Below the pieces are notes generated by a model. It was not told the DNA's origin. It saw only the letters and a program-made list of their open reading frames with translations, and made no database searches. The translations under genes were made by a program, and so were the position numbers. Shown here one piece after another: positions 8,201-15,071 of a DNA stretch of 21,811 nt; within the stretch, counting starts at the first letter, position 1; every line of letters begins with the position of its first letter. Source of the stretch: an uncultured Collinsella sp. (GTDB lineage Bacteria; Actinomycetota; Coriobacteriia; Coriobacteriales; Coriobacteriaceae); the NCBI GenBank assembly GCA_900547855.1, contig URIK01000013.1:1-21811 (forward strand), given 5' to 3'.

Positions 8201-9439
8201 CTATGCGGCGGGCAGCTCGATGGTGAATATCGTGTGTTCGGGCGTCGATTCACATGCAACGGTACCGCCGTGCGCGCATACGATCTCCTTGGCGATGGCA
8301 AGCCCCAGTCCAGCGCCGCCGCGATTGGTCGCACGCGCCGCATCCAGGCGATAGAACTTCTCAAAGATCACCTTGAGCTTTGCCTCAGGGATGGGATCGC
8401 CCTGATTGATAAAGCGCACGCGCACGCCACCGCCGTCCCGGCGTCTGGCCTCGATCGTGATGGTCGAGCCCTCATAGCTATAGGCAACGGCGTTTTTCAT
8501 GATGTTGTTGAACACGCGAGCCATCTTGTCGCCATCCACGAGCACCGTCAGGTCCTCGCGAATATCAACTTGGGCTTCCTTATGCTGCTCGTTGAGGATG
8601 GGATAGAACTCGTCAGCCACCTGAGCCAGCAGCAACCCCAGATCAACATAGCCGCGCGTGAGCACGATATCGTGGAAGTCAAAGCGCGTGATATCGAAGA
8701 ACTCTTCGATGAGTGCATCGAGCCGGTGCGCCTTGTCGAGCGCCACGCCCGTAAAGTGCGCACGTTGCTCAACCGGCAGCTCGGGAGCCTCTTGCAGCAG
8801 CGAAAGATAGCCCACCACACTGGCAAGCGGGGTGCGTAGGTCATGTGCCAAGTACGTGACCAAATCGTCCTTGCGATGAGACTCGTCACGCAGAGCTTGC
8901 TGCACCTTGTGCTCACGGTCACGCACGCGGTTAAGGGCGCCCTCGACCTCCAAGAAGTCGCCGTCAATGTTGTCCCAGGTGTCGGGGTGATCGATCAGGC
9001 GATCTTGAATACGAGCGGCCAGCACACAATCGGCATGCTGCTCGCCCTGCTCGTAGCCCTGGTAGTACAGGGCGCGGCCGCACAAGAACAGCACGCACAC
9101 GGCAAGCGCCAGCACAAAGCCAAGCATGTTGAATACAAAGCCGGCATCGAACAGCACCGGCCCTTCAATGCCGCCGAGCGCCATGGCGCCAATCGCCAAC
9201 GTCATGGCCCACGCGGCGCCGCCAATCACCACGCAGCGGCGAACGATCTCAAATCGATCGATCAGCAAAAAGCCGATAAGCAGCACCGCCAAGATTCCGG
9301 CGATGTTATCGATGCCAATCAGCAGCAGGCTCAGCAAAAAGAGCAGCACCGTTGCAAGCGCGCGGTTGTCGACGACCGACCTCACGTATTCAAAGAGTCG
9401 ATCGGGCACCTCGAATGCCTGCCTATCGTCTTTTGTCAT
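8201..9439 (-). CDS. VanS-type sensor histidine kinase
   Basis: Membrane sensor kinase of 412 residues. Four hydrophobic segments (about 27-42, 45-61, 70-89, 101-121) replace the two-TM sensor of enterococcal VanS. The catalytic part closely recalls VanS of the VanA type: YLAHDLRTPLASVVGYLSLL (phospho-acceptor His199), LDKAHRLDALIEEFFDITR, N-box ARVFNNIMKNAVAYS, G1-like NQGDPIP, FEKFYRLDAAR and GGAGLGLAIAKEIV. ATG 9439 has GGGGAA 6 bases upstream; the GTG at 9445 is too close to that site. It follows its regulator by 25 bases. No vanH, vanA or vanX is present, so the likely job is general envelope or cell-wall sensing. Confidence 0.92.
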   Translation of the reverse strand: MTKDDRQAFEVPDRLFEYVRSVVDNRALATVLLFLLSLLLIGIDNIAGILAVLLIGFLLIDRFEIVRRCVVIGGAAWAMTLAIGAMALGGIEGPVLFDAGFVFNMLGFVLALAVCVLFLCGRALYYQGYEQGEQHADCVLAARIQDRLIDHPDTWDNIDGDFLEVEGALNRVRDREHKVQQALRDESHRKDDLVTYLAHDLRTPLASVVGYLSLLQEAPELPVEQRAHFTGVALDKAHRLDALIEEFFDITRFDFHDIVLTRGYVDLGLLLAQVADEFYPILNEQHKEAQVDIREDLTVLVDGDKMARVFNNIMKNAVAYSYEGSTITIEARRRDGGGVRVRFINQGDPIPEAKLKVIFEKFYRLDAARATNRGGAGLGLAIAKEIVCAHGGTVACESTPEHTIFTIELPAA

Positions 9440-9464
9440 ATCCACTTCCCCACCATCAAAGGCG

Positions 9465-10160
9465 CTATTCGATTATGTAGCCGACGCCCCAGACGTTTTT
9501 GATAAAGCGCGGCTTTTGTGCGTCGTCGCCGATCTTTTCGCGCAGGTGGCGAATGTGCACCATCACCGTATTGTTGGAGCCGGGCATAAAGTCCTCGTTC
9601 CACACCGCGCGGAACAGGTCCTCCACGGCCGCCACGCTGCCGCGATGCTCGACCAGATACAGCAAGATGGAATACTCGATGGGCGTGAGGCGAACCGGTG
9701 AACCGTCCACTGTCACGGAACGAGCATCGCGGTTGATCTCCAGGCCGTCGAGCTGAATGGTCGGCGACTCGGCCGCCTGTGCACGGCTACCGTAGCTGGT
9801 GTAGCGGCGAAGTTGAGCGTGCACGCGCGCGATGAGCTCCAGCGGACGGAACGGCTTAACCACGTAATCGTCCGCGCCAAGCGAAAGGCCCTCGATCTTG
9901 TCTTGCTGGGCATCGCGCGCCGTCAGCATGATCACGGGATAGGTATGGCTGGAACGGATTGTACGCAGCAGCTCAAACCCATCGATATCGGGCAGCATGA
10001 CATCCAGCAGCGCCAGATCGAACTCCTGCTCCAAGATTGCCTTGGCAGCATCGGCCCCGCTATAGGCAATCTGGACATCAAAGCCCTCTTTTGTAAGGTA
10101 GATACCAACCAAGTCGGCGATGGCCTTCTCGTCATCAACTACCAGTATGCGCTCGTTCAT
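9465..10160 (-). CDS. VanR-type OmpR-family response regulator
   Basis: DNA-binding regulator of 231 residues, cognate to the downstream VanS-type kinase. The receiver has Asp9 and Asp10 (VVDDE), phospho-acceptor Asp53 in LLDVMLPDIDG, Thr80 and Lys102 in VVKPFRPLELIARV. The winged-helix domain ends NTVMVHIRHLREKIGDD and IKNVWGVGYIIE, both strongly VanR-like. ATG 10160 has GAGGAG 6 bases upstream. It is divergent from the D,D-carboxypeptidase gene across a 197-base gap holding a long inverted repeat, so control of that gene is a reasonable inference. Resistance-gene tools may call this vanR, but the window gives no evidence of vancomycin resistance. Confidence 0.94.
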   Translation of the reverse strand: MNERILVVDDEKAIADLVGIYLTKEGFDVQIAYSGADAAKAILEQEFDLALLDVMLPDIDGFELLRTIRSSHTYPVIMLTARDAQQDKIEGLSLGADDYVVKPFRPLELIARVHAQLRRYTSYGSRAQAAESPTIQLDGLEINRDARSVTVDGSPVRLTPIEYSILLYLVEHRGSVAAVEDLFRAVWNEDFMPGSNNTVMVHIRHLREKIGDDAQKPRFIKNVWGVGYIIE

Positions 10161-10211
10161 GCGTGCTCCTCTCGCGCTCCATTATGCCCGAGGCGACGCA
10201 CGCCACACACA

Positions 10212-10250
10212 ACAAGCGTGGGTGATTAAGTCGGCCTTAAGCACCCTTGT
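10212..10250. promoter_or_regulatory. Long imperfect inverted repeat between vanR-like and carboxypeptidase genes
   Basis: GGGTG-A-TTAAG (10220-10230) pairs with CTTAA-G-CACCC (10236-10246) around TCGGC. ACAA (10212-10215) and TTGT (10247-10250) add outer pairing. It lies in the divergent intergenic region 10161-10357, 52-90 bases upstream of the regulator start. No T-run follows on either strand, so an operator is as plausible as a hairpin RNA. Confidence 0.4.
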
Positions 10251-10312
10251 GCCCGTTCGAGCGCGGATGTGGGCCACGCACGCACGCGATGATCGCCGAC
10301 GCCGGCAAACGA

Positions 10313-10318
10313 TATACT
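10313..10318 (+). promoter_or_regulatory. Likely -10 box of the D,D-carboxypeptidase gene
   Basis: TATACT at this position is a good -10 hexamer (5/6 match). No convincing -35 lies 16-18 bases upstream. Transcription would start near 10325. That excludes the in-frame TTG at 10247 and ATG at 10289, and supports the GTG at 10358 as start. Confidence 0.4.
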
Positions 10319-10357
10319 CTAGTTCCAGAAGAGACCATCCCGTCGAAAGCGAAATCC

Positions 10358-11698
10358 GTGAAGTCCCTCACCTCTTTTGCAAAGCGCTCAGCCCAGCTTG
10401 CCGCCGGCTTTGTCTGCGCTATCGCCCTTGCCGCTGGCGCGCCCACCGTCGCCGGCGCCCAAGTGCTCACGACCGACAATGTTTGCGGCAAAACCGCCGA
10501 TGCGCGCGGCATCACGGCCGAAAACCTGCCCGATATCGATGCGACCAATGCCCTCGTCATGGGCAAAGACGGTACCGTCTACTATGCCCGCGGCGCCGAT
10601 GAGCAGGTCAAGATTGCCTCGATCACCAAGGTCATGACCGCAATCCTAACCGTCGAGAATTGCAAGATGGACGAGAAGGTCACGGTGAGCAACGCCGCAG
10701 CCACCGTGGGTAATTCGACCGCTGGCTTGCTCGAAGGCGACGAGCTTACCGTTGAGCAGGCACTGCGTGGCCTGATGATTCCCTCGGGCAACGACGCCGC
10801 CATCGTGCTCGCCGAATATGTGGGCAAGAAGATCGACCCCAAGACCAAAGACGCCGAGGCCACATTTGTGAAGGCCATGAACGAGCGCGCTAAGAAGCTC
10901 GGCTGCACCGGTACGCTTTTTGAAAACCCGCATGGTCTGGACTTTGATGAGTGGGCTGGCAATATGCACTCAACCGCACACGACGTAGCGCTGATGATGC
11001 AGGAGGCCATGAAAAACGACACGATCCGCGAGGTCGTAGCGAGCGAGGATTCCTGGATCGAGGTCACGGGCGCCGACGGCACCGACCATTCGCATTCCAT
11101 GGACACGCATAACTATTTGCTGGGCCAAGATGGCAACATCGGCGGCAAGACCGGCACCACCGACGACGCGGGCTATTGCTTTACGAGCGCCTACAACCGC
11201 GACGGCGACGAGATCTACACCGTTATTTTGAACTCCACCACCACCGATCAGCGCTTTACCGATACCGCCACCCTTGCCAACTGGTACTACGGCCACAAGG
11301 TGACGGTCGCAATCGCCAACACGCAGGAAAAGACCGCCAACGGCAACCCGCTTATGGCGCGCATTGGCCAAACCGACTGGACGGATAAGACGATCGACGC
11401 CACACTCGCCGATCCTACGGCGCAAGCGACCGTGTTTTCCCTTGCCGGCGAGGTGACCGAAAAGGTTAGCCACGACGATCTTTCGGGCACGGTGCATGTG
11501 GGCGACAAGGTGGGCAGCGTTACGCTCAAGCAGGACGGCACCAAAATCGCCGTTATGGACCTGGTTGCCGACGAGGAAGGGGCAGGGCCGAATCCCATTG
11601 AGTGGCTCCTTGTGAAGCTCGACCGCCTGGGCCGCCGCATCGACAACCGCCCACTCACGGCAGAAAGCGAGACCGTCGCCAAGGCGCCCGAGATGTAA
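10358..11698 (+). CDS. Serine-type D-Ala-D-Ala carboxypeptidase (S11, DacA/DacF-like PBP)
   Basis: Exported penicillin-binding D,D-carboxypeptidase that trims the terminal D-Ala of peptidoglycan stem peptides. From the GTG it has 446 residues: basic n-region (KSLTSFAKR), hydrophobic core (about 13-28), and probable signal-peptidase cleavage after VAGA (Ala34). The active-site triad of motifs is complete: SITK (88-91, Ser88 nucleophile), SGN (143-145) and KTG (264-266). A PBP5-type beta-rich C-terminal domain follows, ending in an amphipathic EWLLVKLDRLGRR stretch that may anchor the membrane. Start choice rests on signal-peptide position and the -10 at 10313; its ribosome site is weak. It is divergent from the VanRS-type genes. 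A strong terminator follows. Confidence 0.93.
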   Translation: MKSLTSFAKRSAQLAAGFVCAIALAAGAPTVAGAQVLTTDNVCGKTADARGITAENLPDIDATNALVMGKDGTVYYARGADEQVKIASITKVMTAILTVENCKMDEKVTVSNAAATVGNSTAGLLEGDELTVEQALRGLMIPSGNDAAIVLAEYVGKKIDPKTKDAEATFVKAMNERAKKLGCTGTLFENPHGLDFDEWAGNMHSTAHDVALMMQEAMKNDTIREVVASEDSWIEVTGADGTDHSHSMDTHNYLLGQDGNIGGKTGTTDDAGYCFTSAYNRDGDEIYTVILNSTTTDQRFTDTATLANWYYGHKVTVAIANTQEKTANGNPLMARIGQTDWTDKTIDATLADPTAQATVFSLAGEVTEKVSHDDLSGTVHVGDKVGSVTLKQDGTKIAVMDLVADEEGAGPNPIEWLLVKLDRLGRRIDNRPLTAESETVAKAPEM

Positions 11699-11722
11699 GA
11701 TCGAAGAACAATACACTCGCTG

Positions 11723-11755
11723 AAAGGAGGCGTCCAACGGGGCGCCTCCTTTTTT
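11723..11755 (+). terminator. Rho-independent terminator of the carboxypeptidase gene
   Basis: AAAGGAGGCG pairs with CGCCTCCTTT around a 10-base loop and is followed by a T-run. It begins 25 bases after the stop codon. Confidence 0.92.
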
Positions 11756-11757
11756 GA

Positions 11758-11774
11758 GGGTTCGAATCCCCAGC
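11758..11774 (+). repeat. 17-nt inverted copy of the tRNA-Ser T-arm
   Basis: GGGTTCGAATCCCCAGC here is the exact reverse complement of 11840-11856, the T-arm of the tRNA-Ser gene. It sits just past the tRNA-Ser terminator. No D-arm or anticodon arm accompanies it, so it is not a second tRNA gene. The Arg and Leu loci have equivalents. Confidence 0.8.
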
Positions 11775-11790
11775 GCCCTTTCTCGATAAT

Positions 11791-11816
11791 AAAAAAGGGC
11801 CCCCGATGGGACCCTT
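11791..11816 (-). terminator. Rho-independent terminator of tRNA-Ser
   Basis: Minus-strand AAGGGTCCC (11816-11808) pairs with GGGGCCCTT (11803-11795), one T-G wobble, followed by six T. It starts 14 bases past the CCA end. Confidence 0.88.
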
Positions 11817-11830
11817 CTTCAAAGTTAAAC

Positions 11831-11921
11831 TGGCGGAGAGCTGGGGATTCGAACCCCAGATGCCCTTTTGGGGCATACTCGCTTAGCAGGCGAGCACCTT
11901 CGGCCTCTCGGTCAGCTCTCC
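11831..11921 (-). tRNA. tRNA-Ser (anticodon GCT)
   Basis: Class II tRNA with acceptor stem GGAGAGC/GCTCTCC, discriminator G and encoded CCA (11831-11833). The anticodon stem CTCGC/GCGAG encloses the loop CTGCTAA, giving anticodon GCT for AGC/AGU codons. A long variable arm (TATGCCCCAAAAGGGCATC) and a T-arm with TTCGAAT follow. It decodes serine and is a substrate of the SerRS encoded in the same window at 15777-17060. Its own promoter and terminator flank it. Confidence 0.98.
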
Positions 11922-11935
11922 GTAACAGCCGTTCT

Positions 11936-11964
11936 ATAGTAACCAAACAGCCAAGGATGGGCAA
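11936..11964 (-). promoter_or_regulatory. Promoter of tRNA-Ser
   Basis: Minus-strand TTGCCC (11964-11959) and TACTAT (11941-11936) are separated by exactly 17 bases. The predicted start, near 11929, gives a leader of about 8 bases before the mature 5' end at 11921. Confidence 0.7.
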
Positions 11965-12013
11965 GAGGAAATTTTCTAATTGCCTAGCATCCTTTCCTCC
12001 TTGGAAGCTTCGC

Positions 12014-14455
12014 CTACCCCAGCGAGCGGTTGAGGGAGCCGAGCTCGTCGTTGCCCATGGTGCGCCACATTTGGAAGATGCAACCGCGTGCCAGGAAAAA
12101 GAAGCCGTTGTCGACTAGTTGAACAGCGGCATCTGCAAGCTGATTCGTCACGGCGGACACTGGCGGCAACTCAAGTCCAGCCTTGCGGATAGTCTCGACC
12201 GCTTCCTCGAACGTCGGAGGCTCGCTGACGCCCATCTCGTTCATAAGGCCCTGCATTTCTTCCAGCGCGCTGCTGCCCGATTCCTCACCGCGCGGCACCA
12301 GACGGTAACAAGCCAGCGCCAGGTCGAGCTGATCGCAGTTCCAATAGGCAAACGCCAAGCGATAGAACAGGTAGCCGATTGCAGAACGATCGCTGGCAAT
12401 ACGTAGGCCGTGGCGCGCCACCTCGATAATCTCGTCAAAGCGCTCCAGACGCGCAAGAACGTTGATGAGCGCAAAGTGCGATTGCATGGACGAGCGCGCC
12501 AGATCGTAAAGATGGCGCACCTCGGGCAGCGCTCGTTCAAAGTCCTCTTGCTCGGCGTAAAAGCTGCAGATCTCGTGCTGGGCAAAGTACAACGCATCAG
12601 GCGCACGAAGGATTCGCACAGAGCGGTCTTCTTCCAACACCGGTAGCACCATGCGCACCAGCTGGTTATCGCAAAACTGCGTTTGAACCGGACCTGTCGC
12701 CAAAAGCTCGGCGACGGCGCACTTAGCCTCCAACTCCTCAACAAGACGGGAAAAGCCTTCAAAAGCACCTGTACGGTCGACTTTTGCCTGCTCGCGCAAT
12801 TCAACAACACGGGCCACGTATGGGTCGTCGTCCTCTTCCATGACCTCCAACTCGTCAGCCGTATCGGCAAGCAGCAAATCGCGCAGCGCCGGCGGAAGCG
12901 TGCGATGGTCATCACGCGGACGAGCATGAACCTCCGCAGGTTCAATCGTCTCCGGAGCAGTTGACTCATACGCCTCAAGTACACGCTTGCACGGCATATC
13001 GTCCATGTCCATGCTCTCAAGATCCTTGGCGACAGGCACGCAATCGGCCAGATAGGCCGCGCGCCCAAAGAAATACGTTGCGACAACGCGCTCGCCCTGC
13101 TCACTGTCGGGAGCAGCAATCTGCACATAGGAGCGCGTGATGCAGGTGCCCGCGGCAAAACACGCCGCCGCAAGCGTGAGCGCCACACGTGCATCGTGCT
13201 CCGCGCCCCAGATCGCGCGCGTGCCCTCGTCCAGCTCGCGCCAAGCGTCATCTTGAGCGTCGTATTCACGTTGCGGCATGGCATCAACGACAGACTGCCC
13301 AAACCGAACGAGCATAATCCCCTCGGCAACGTTTGCCCGATAGGTATAGTCGAGCCGCGTGACCACGTTGAGCGCCTCAACGATTCGCGCAAAACGGGTG
13401 CGCACGTCCCACTCGCCGCCCGGCTGGCAAGCCACCGTACCCGGCTTGCCCCACGGGTTATCGCTCGAAGCCGTATCGAGCAGTCGGGGAACATCGTTGG
13501 TCGTCTTGGCGATATGCCACGCATCAAAGAGCGCGCAGCCCTCAAGGCTCGGCGAGGATGCCGTAGGGACCAATCCGGCCCCGATGCGCTCGAGGATGCC
13601 AGAGAGGCGGTTGAGACGGCACTCGATGGCAAGCAGCATGTCAATCTCGTCCTGGTCCAGCAGGCTACGATCAAAATTGAGATAGAAAAGCTTTGAGCGA
13701 TCGATGCGAGCCAGGCTCATCTCGGACTTGGCGGCGATGGTGCGCAGTCGGGGCAAGTCGACCTCGCTCATAAGGGCGGCCGCATAACGCTCGATACCGC
13801 TCGGATTCTCGGCATGGTCAACGCGGTAAAGCAGCGTCTCGATAGCATCGGGGAGCGGTGCCGTGTTAAAGCCCAAAAACACCTCGACCGGCTCGGGCAA
13901 CTTTACGAGCTTTATTTTGTCGACAACGTTTTGCATGTCCGCATCGAGACCGTCGACGCCCGCCGTGTTCGCAATAGCGCTTTCGGAGTTGGCAAATATC
14001 ACGTAGCGCAAGAACATCGAGGCCATGAACTCGCCGTAAGGAAGGGCGCGGGTCGAATTCCATGTCTCGTGGTCGGACTGCTCGCGCATGGGGCCTTCGG
14101 GAGAGCCGGCAGTTTGCGCACACGTACGCATTGCACCGTTGGCTTCCCTTACCATAATCTCACCAATACTGGAATCCGACTCGTCAAGGACCAGCTCCAT
14201 GTCGGGATCGTTGGGCAGCGGAGCCTCGCTAACGGGGCGGTCCACCTTGTACACCTCACCCGAAACGCTTACGTAGCCCAAAAGCGACACATGGCTTTTG
14301 CCAACGAATTCGACGACATAACAAGATTCATGCTGGTCCTCGCCAAAGAGTTTCCAGACCACGCCATATGAGCGCCCCGCAGGCTGCTCGGGCATCGCCG
14401 GAAAGCGCTTCTTGGGATCGAGAAACCTGAGCTTGTATGTCGGACGCTCTGCCAC
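12014..14455 (-). CDS. Large TPR-containing protein of unknown function
   Basis: A predicted soluble protein of 813 residues with no signal peptide or membrane segment. I do not recognise a named family for the N-terminal 600 residues. Residues about 616-727 show tetratricopeptide-like helical pairs (EICSFYAEQEDFERALPEVRH, INVLARLERFDEIIEVARHG, LAFAYWNCDQLDLALACYRL), usually a protein-protein interaction surface. An acidic segment (EVMEEDDDP) lies mid-protein. The start is GTG 14455 with AGGGTGA about 7 bases upstream. It stands alone between tRNA-Ser and the tRNA-Arg locus. It is intact with normal codon use, so it is probably expressed, perhaps lineage-specific. No terminator is obvious in 11922-12013. 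Confidence 0.85.
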   Translation of the reverse strand: MAERPTYKLRFLDPKKRFPAMPEQPAGRSYGVVWKLFGEDQHESCYVVEFVGKSHVSLLGYVSVSGEVYKVDRPVSEAPLPNDPDMELVLDESDSSIGEIMVREANGAMRTCAQTAGSPEGPMREQSDHETWNSTRALPYGEFMASMFLRYVIFANSESAIANTAGVDGLDADMQNVVDKIKLVKLPEPVEVFLGFNTAPLPDAIETLLYRVDHAENPSGIERYAAALMSEVDLPRLRTIAAKSEMSLARIDRSKLFYLNFDRSLLDQDEIDMLLAIECRLNRLSGILERIGAGLVPTASSPSLEGCALFDAWHIAKTTNDVPRLLDTASSDNPWGKPGTVACQPGGEWDVRTRFARIVEALNVVTRLDYTYRANVAEGIMLVRFGQSVVDAMPQREYDAQDDAWRELDEGTRAIWGAEHDARVALTLAAACFAAGTCITRSYVQIAAPDSEQGERVVATYFFGRAAYLADCVPVAKDLESMDMDDMPCKRVLEAYESTAPETIEPAEVHARPRDDHRTLPPALRDLLLADTADELEVMEEDDDPYVARVVELREQAKVDRTGAFEGFSRLVEELEAKCAVAELLATGPVQTQFCDNQLVRMVLPVLEEDRSVRILRAPDALYFAQHEICSFYAEQEDFERALPEVRHLYDLARSSMQSHFALINVLARLERFDEIIEVARHGLRIASDRSAIGYLFYRLAFAYWNCDQLDLALACYRLVPRGEESGSSALEEMQGLMNEMGVSEPPTFEEAVETIRKAGLELPPVSAVTNQLADAAVQLVDNGFFFLARGCIFQMWRTMGNDELGSLNRSLG

Positions 14456-14552
14456 GAAGTATCACCCTGATCGGTCGCTTGAAGAAGGAGTGGTCACGGA
14501 TGGGCCGCGACACCTACTCGAAATCTTACACGAGTCGACAGGAAATAGTCCG

Positions 14553-14640
14553 CTTTACGCCTGCGCCTCGACCGAGGTTCGAATCCATGCAGCGGCGGCA
14601 TAAAAGAAAAGCCCCCGTTGCCGGAGGCTTCAAGTTCAAT
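14553..14640. repeat. tRNA-Arg repeat unit 1: element tail, inverted T-arm, terminator
   Basis: The first of three related flanks. CTTTACGC (14553-14560) matches the last bases of the 92-bp element found 190 bp to the right. A T-arm-like AGGTTCGAATCC (14575-14586) follows on the plus strand. Next is a terminator hairpin for the minus strand (14602-14630, GCCCCCG against CGGAGGC). It leads into the truncated tRNA at 14641. The whole block recurs at 14743-14830 with a 190-bp period. It also resembles 14993-15071. Confidence 0.75.
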
Positions 14641-14660
14641 TGGTGCGGCGTATAGGATTC
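14641..14660 (-). pseudogene. Truncated tRNA-Arg(ACG) 3' end
   Basis: Twenty bases identical to 14831-14850: CCA, discriminator A, acceptor 3' strand ACGCCGC, T-stem 3' strand and part of the T-loop. Homology stops in the T-loop, where the 92-bp element begins. The 5' two thirds of the tRNA are absent, so it cannot make a tRNA. Confidence 0.9.
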
Positions 14661-14750
14661 CGCGCATCCGCTGCGCGGATCCGCACCGGCTTCGCCCGCC
14701 TGCCGGCGTGCTCGCCCGCGGGCTAAAAACGCTCCGCGTTTTCTTTACGC
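14659..14750. mobile_element. 92-bp hairpin-rich element, copy A (tRNA-Arg locus)
   Basis: It matches 19881-19972 at 85 of 92 bases with no gaps. Predicted hairpins: ATCCGC/GCGGAT with a 3-base loop, CCGGC/GCCGG, and AAAACGC/GCGTTTT followed by CTTT, which is terminator-like. All seven differences from the other copy lie in loops or linkers. The left edge abuts a tRNA 3' fragment; the right edge abuts an inverted T-arm. No recombinase is encoded, so any mobility would be non-autonomous. The classification as mobile is inferred. Confidence 0.55.
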
Positions 14751-14752
14751 CC

Positions 14753-14794
14753 GCGCCTCGACCGAGGTTCGAATCTCCGCAATGCCCCCGTAAA
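14753..14794. repeat. tRNA-Arg repeat unit 2: inverted T-arm flank
   Basis: Begins GCGCCTCGACCGAGG and carries AGGTTCGAATC (14765-14775), the reverse complement of 11 bases of the adjacent tRNA-Arg T-arm (14846-14856). It lies 190 bp from unit 1 and 240 bp from unit 3. It is past the terminator on the tRNA strand. Confidence 0.7.
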
Positions 14795-14820
14795 GGAAAA
14801 GCCCCCGTTTCCGGAGGCTT
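14795..14820 (-). terminator. Terminator of tRNA-Arg copy 1
   Basis: Minus-strand AAGCCTCCGG pairs with CGGGGGCTT (one T-G wobble), followed by TTCC and a T-rich tract. It begins 11 bases past the CCA end. Confidence 0.85.
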
Positions 14821-14830
14821 AAAACTCAAT

Positions 14831-14907
14831 TGGTGCGGCGTATAGGATTCGAACCTATGACGTTCTGATTCGTAGTCAGACCCTCTATCCAGCTGAGGTA
14901 ACGCCGC
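14831..14907 (-). tRNA. tRNA-Arg (anticodon ACG), copy 1
   Basis: Class I tRNA: acceptor GCGGCGT/ACGCCGC, discriminator A, encoded CCA (14831-14833), anticodon stem TCTGA/TCAGA with loop CTACGAA (anticodon ACG, expected to be modified to ICG by TadA), and T-loop TTCGAAT. It decodes CGU, CGC and CGA. The 77 bases are identical to copy 2 at 15072-15148. It has its own promoter and terminator. Confidence 0.98.
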
Positions 14908-14919
14908 AACGCACGGATT

Positions 14920-14948
14920 ATTATGCACGTGACCCCTCGATGGGTCAA
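14920..14948 (-). promoter_or_regulatory. Promoter of tRNA-Arg copy 1
   Basis: Minus-strand TTGACC (14948-14943, 5/6) and CATAAT (14925-14920, 5/6) with exactly 17 bases between. The predicted start lies a few bases before the mature 5' end. Confidence 0.8.
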
Positions 14949-14992
14949 GCGACAATTTGGAAAAATTTTACGAAGTAATGATTAAGATGCTC

Positions 14993-15031
14993 GCGCCTCG
15001 ACCGAGGTTCGAATCCATGCAGTGCCGACGT
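14993..15031. repeat. tRNA-Arg repeat unit 3: inverted T-arm flank
   Basis: Starts GCGCCTCGACCGAGG like units 1 and 2 and contains AGGTTCGAATCC (15005-15016), the reverse complement of 12 bases of the T-arm of tRNA-Arg copy 2. It is closer to unit 1 than to unit 2 in the following bases (ATGCAGTGCCG against ATGCAGCGGCG). No 92-bp element precedes this copy; the promoter of tRNA-Arg copy 1 does. Confidence 0.7.
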
Positions 15032-15062
15032 AAAAGAAAAGCCCCCGTTGCCGGAGGCTTTC
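15032..15062 (-). terminator. Terminator of tRNA-Arg copy 2
   Basis: Minus-strand AAAGCCTCCGG pairs with CGGGGGCTTTT around a CAA loop, followed by a T-rich run (CTTTT). Confidence 0.87.
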
Positions 15063-15071
15063 GATTTCAAT

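Noticed and set aside
8201..10160. Glycopeptide-resistance vanRS operon
   Set aside because: The two proteins are VanR/VanS-like, but no vanH, ligase or vanX is present in the window, so resistance cannot be claimed.
14494..14955. Open frames across the tRNA-Arg locus, with peptides such as GFEPRSRR
   Set aside because: They run through tRNA genes, terminators and repeats. Similarity among them reflects the nucleotide repeats, not protein conservation.
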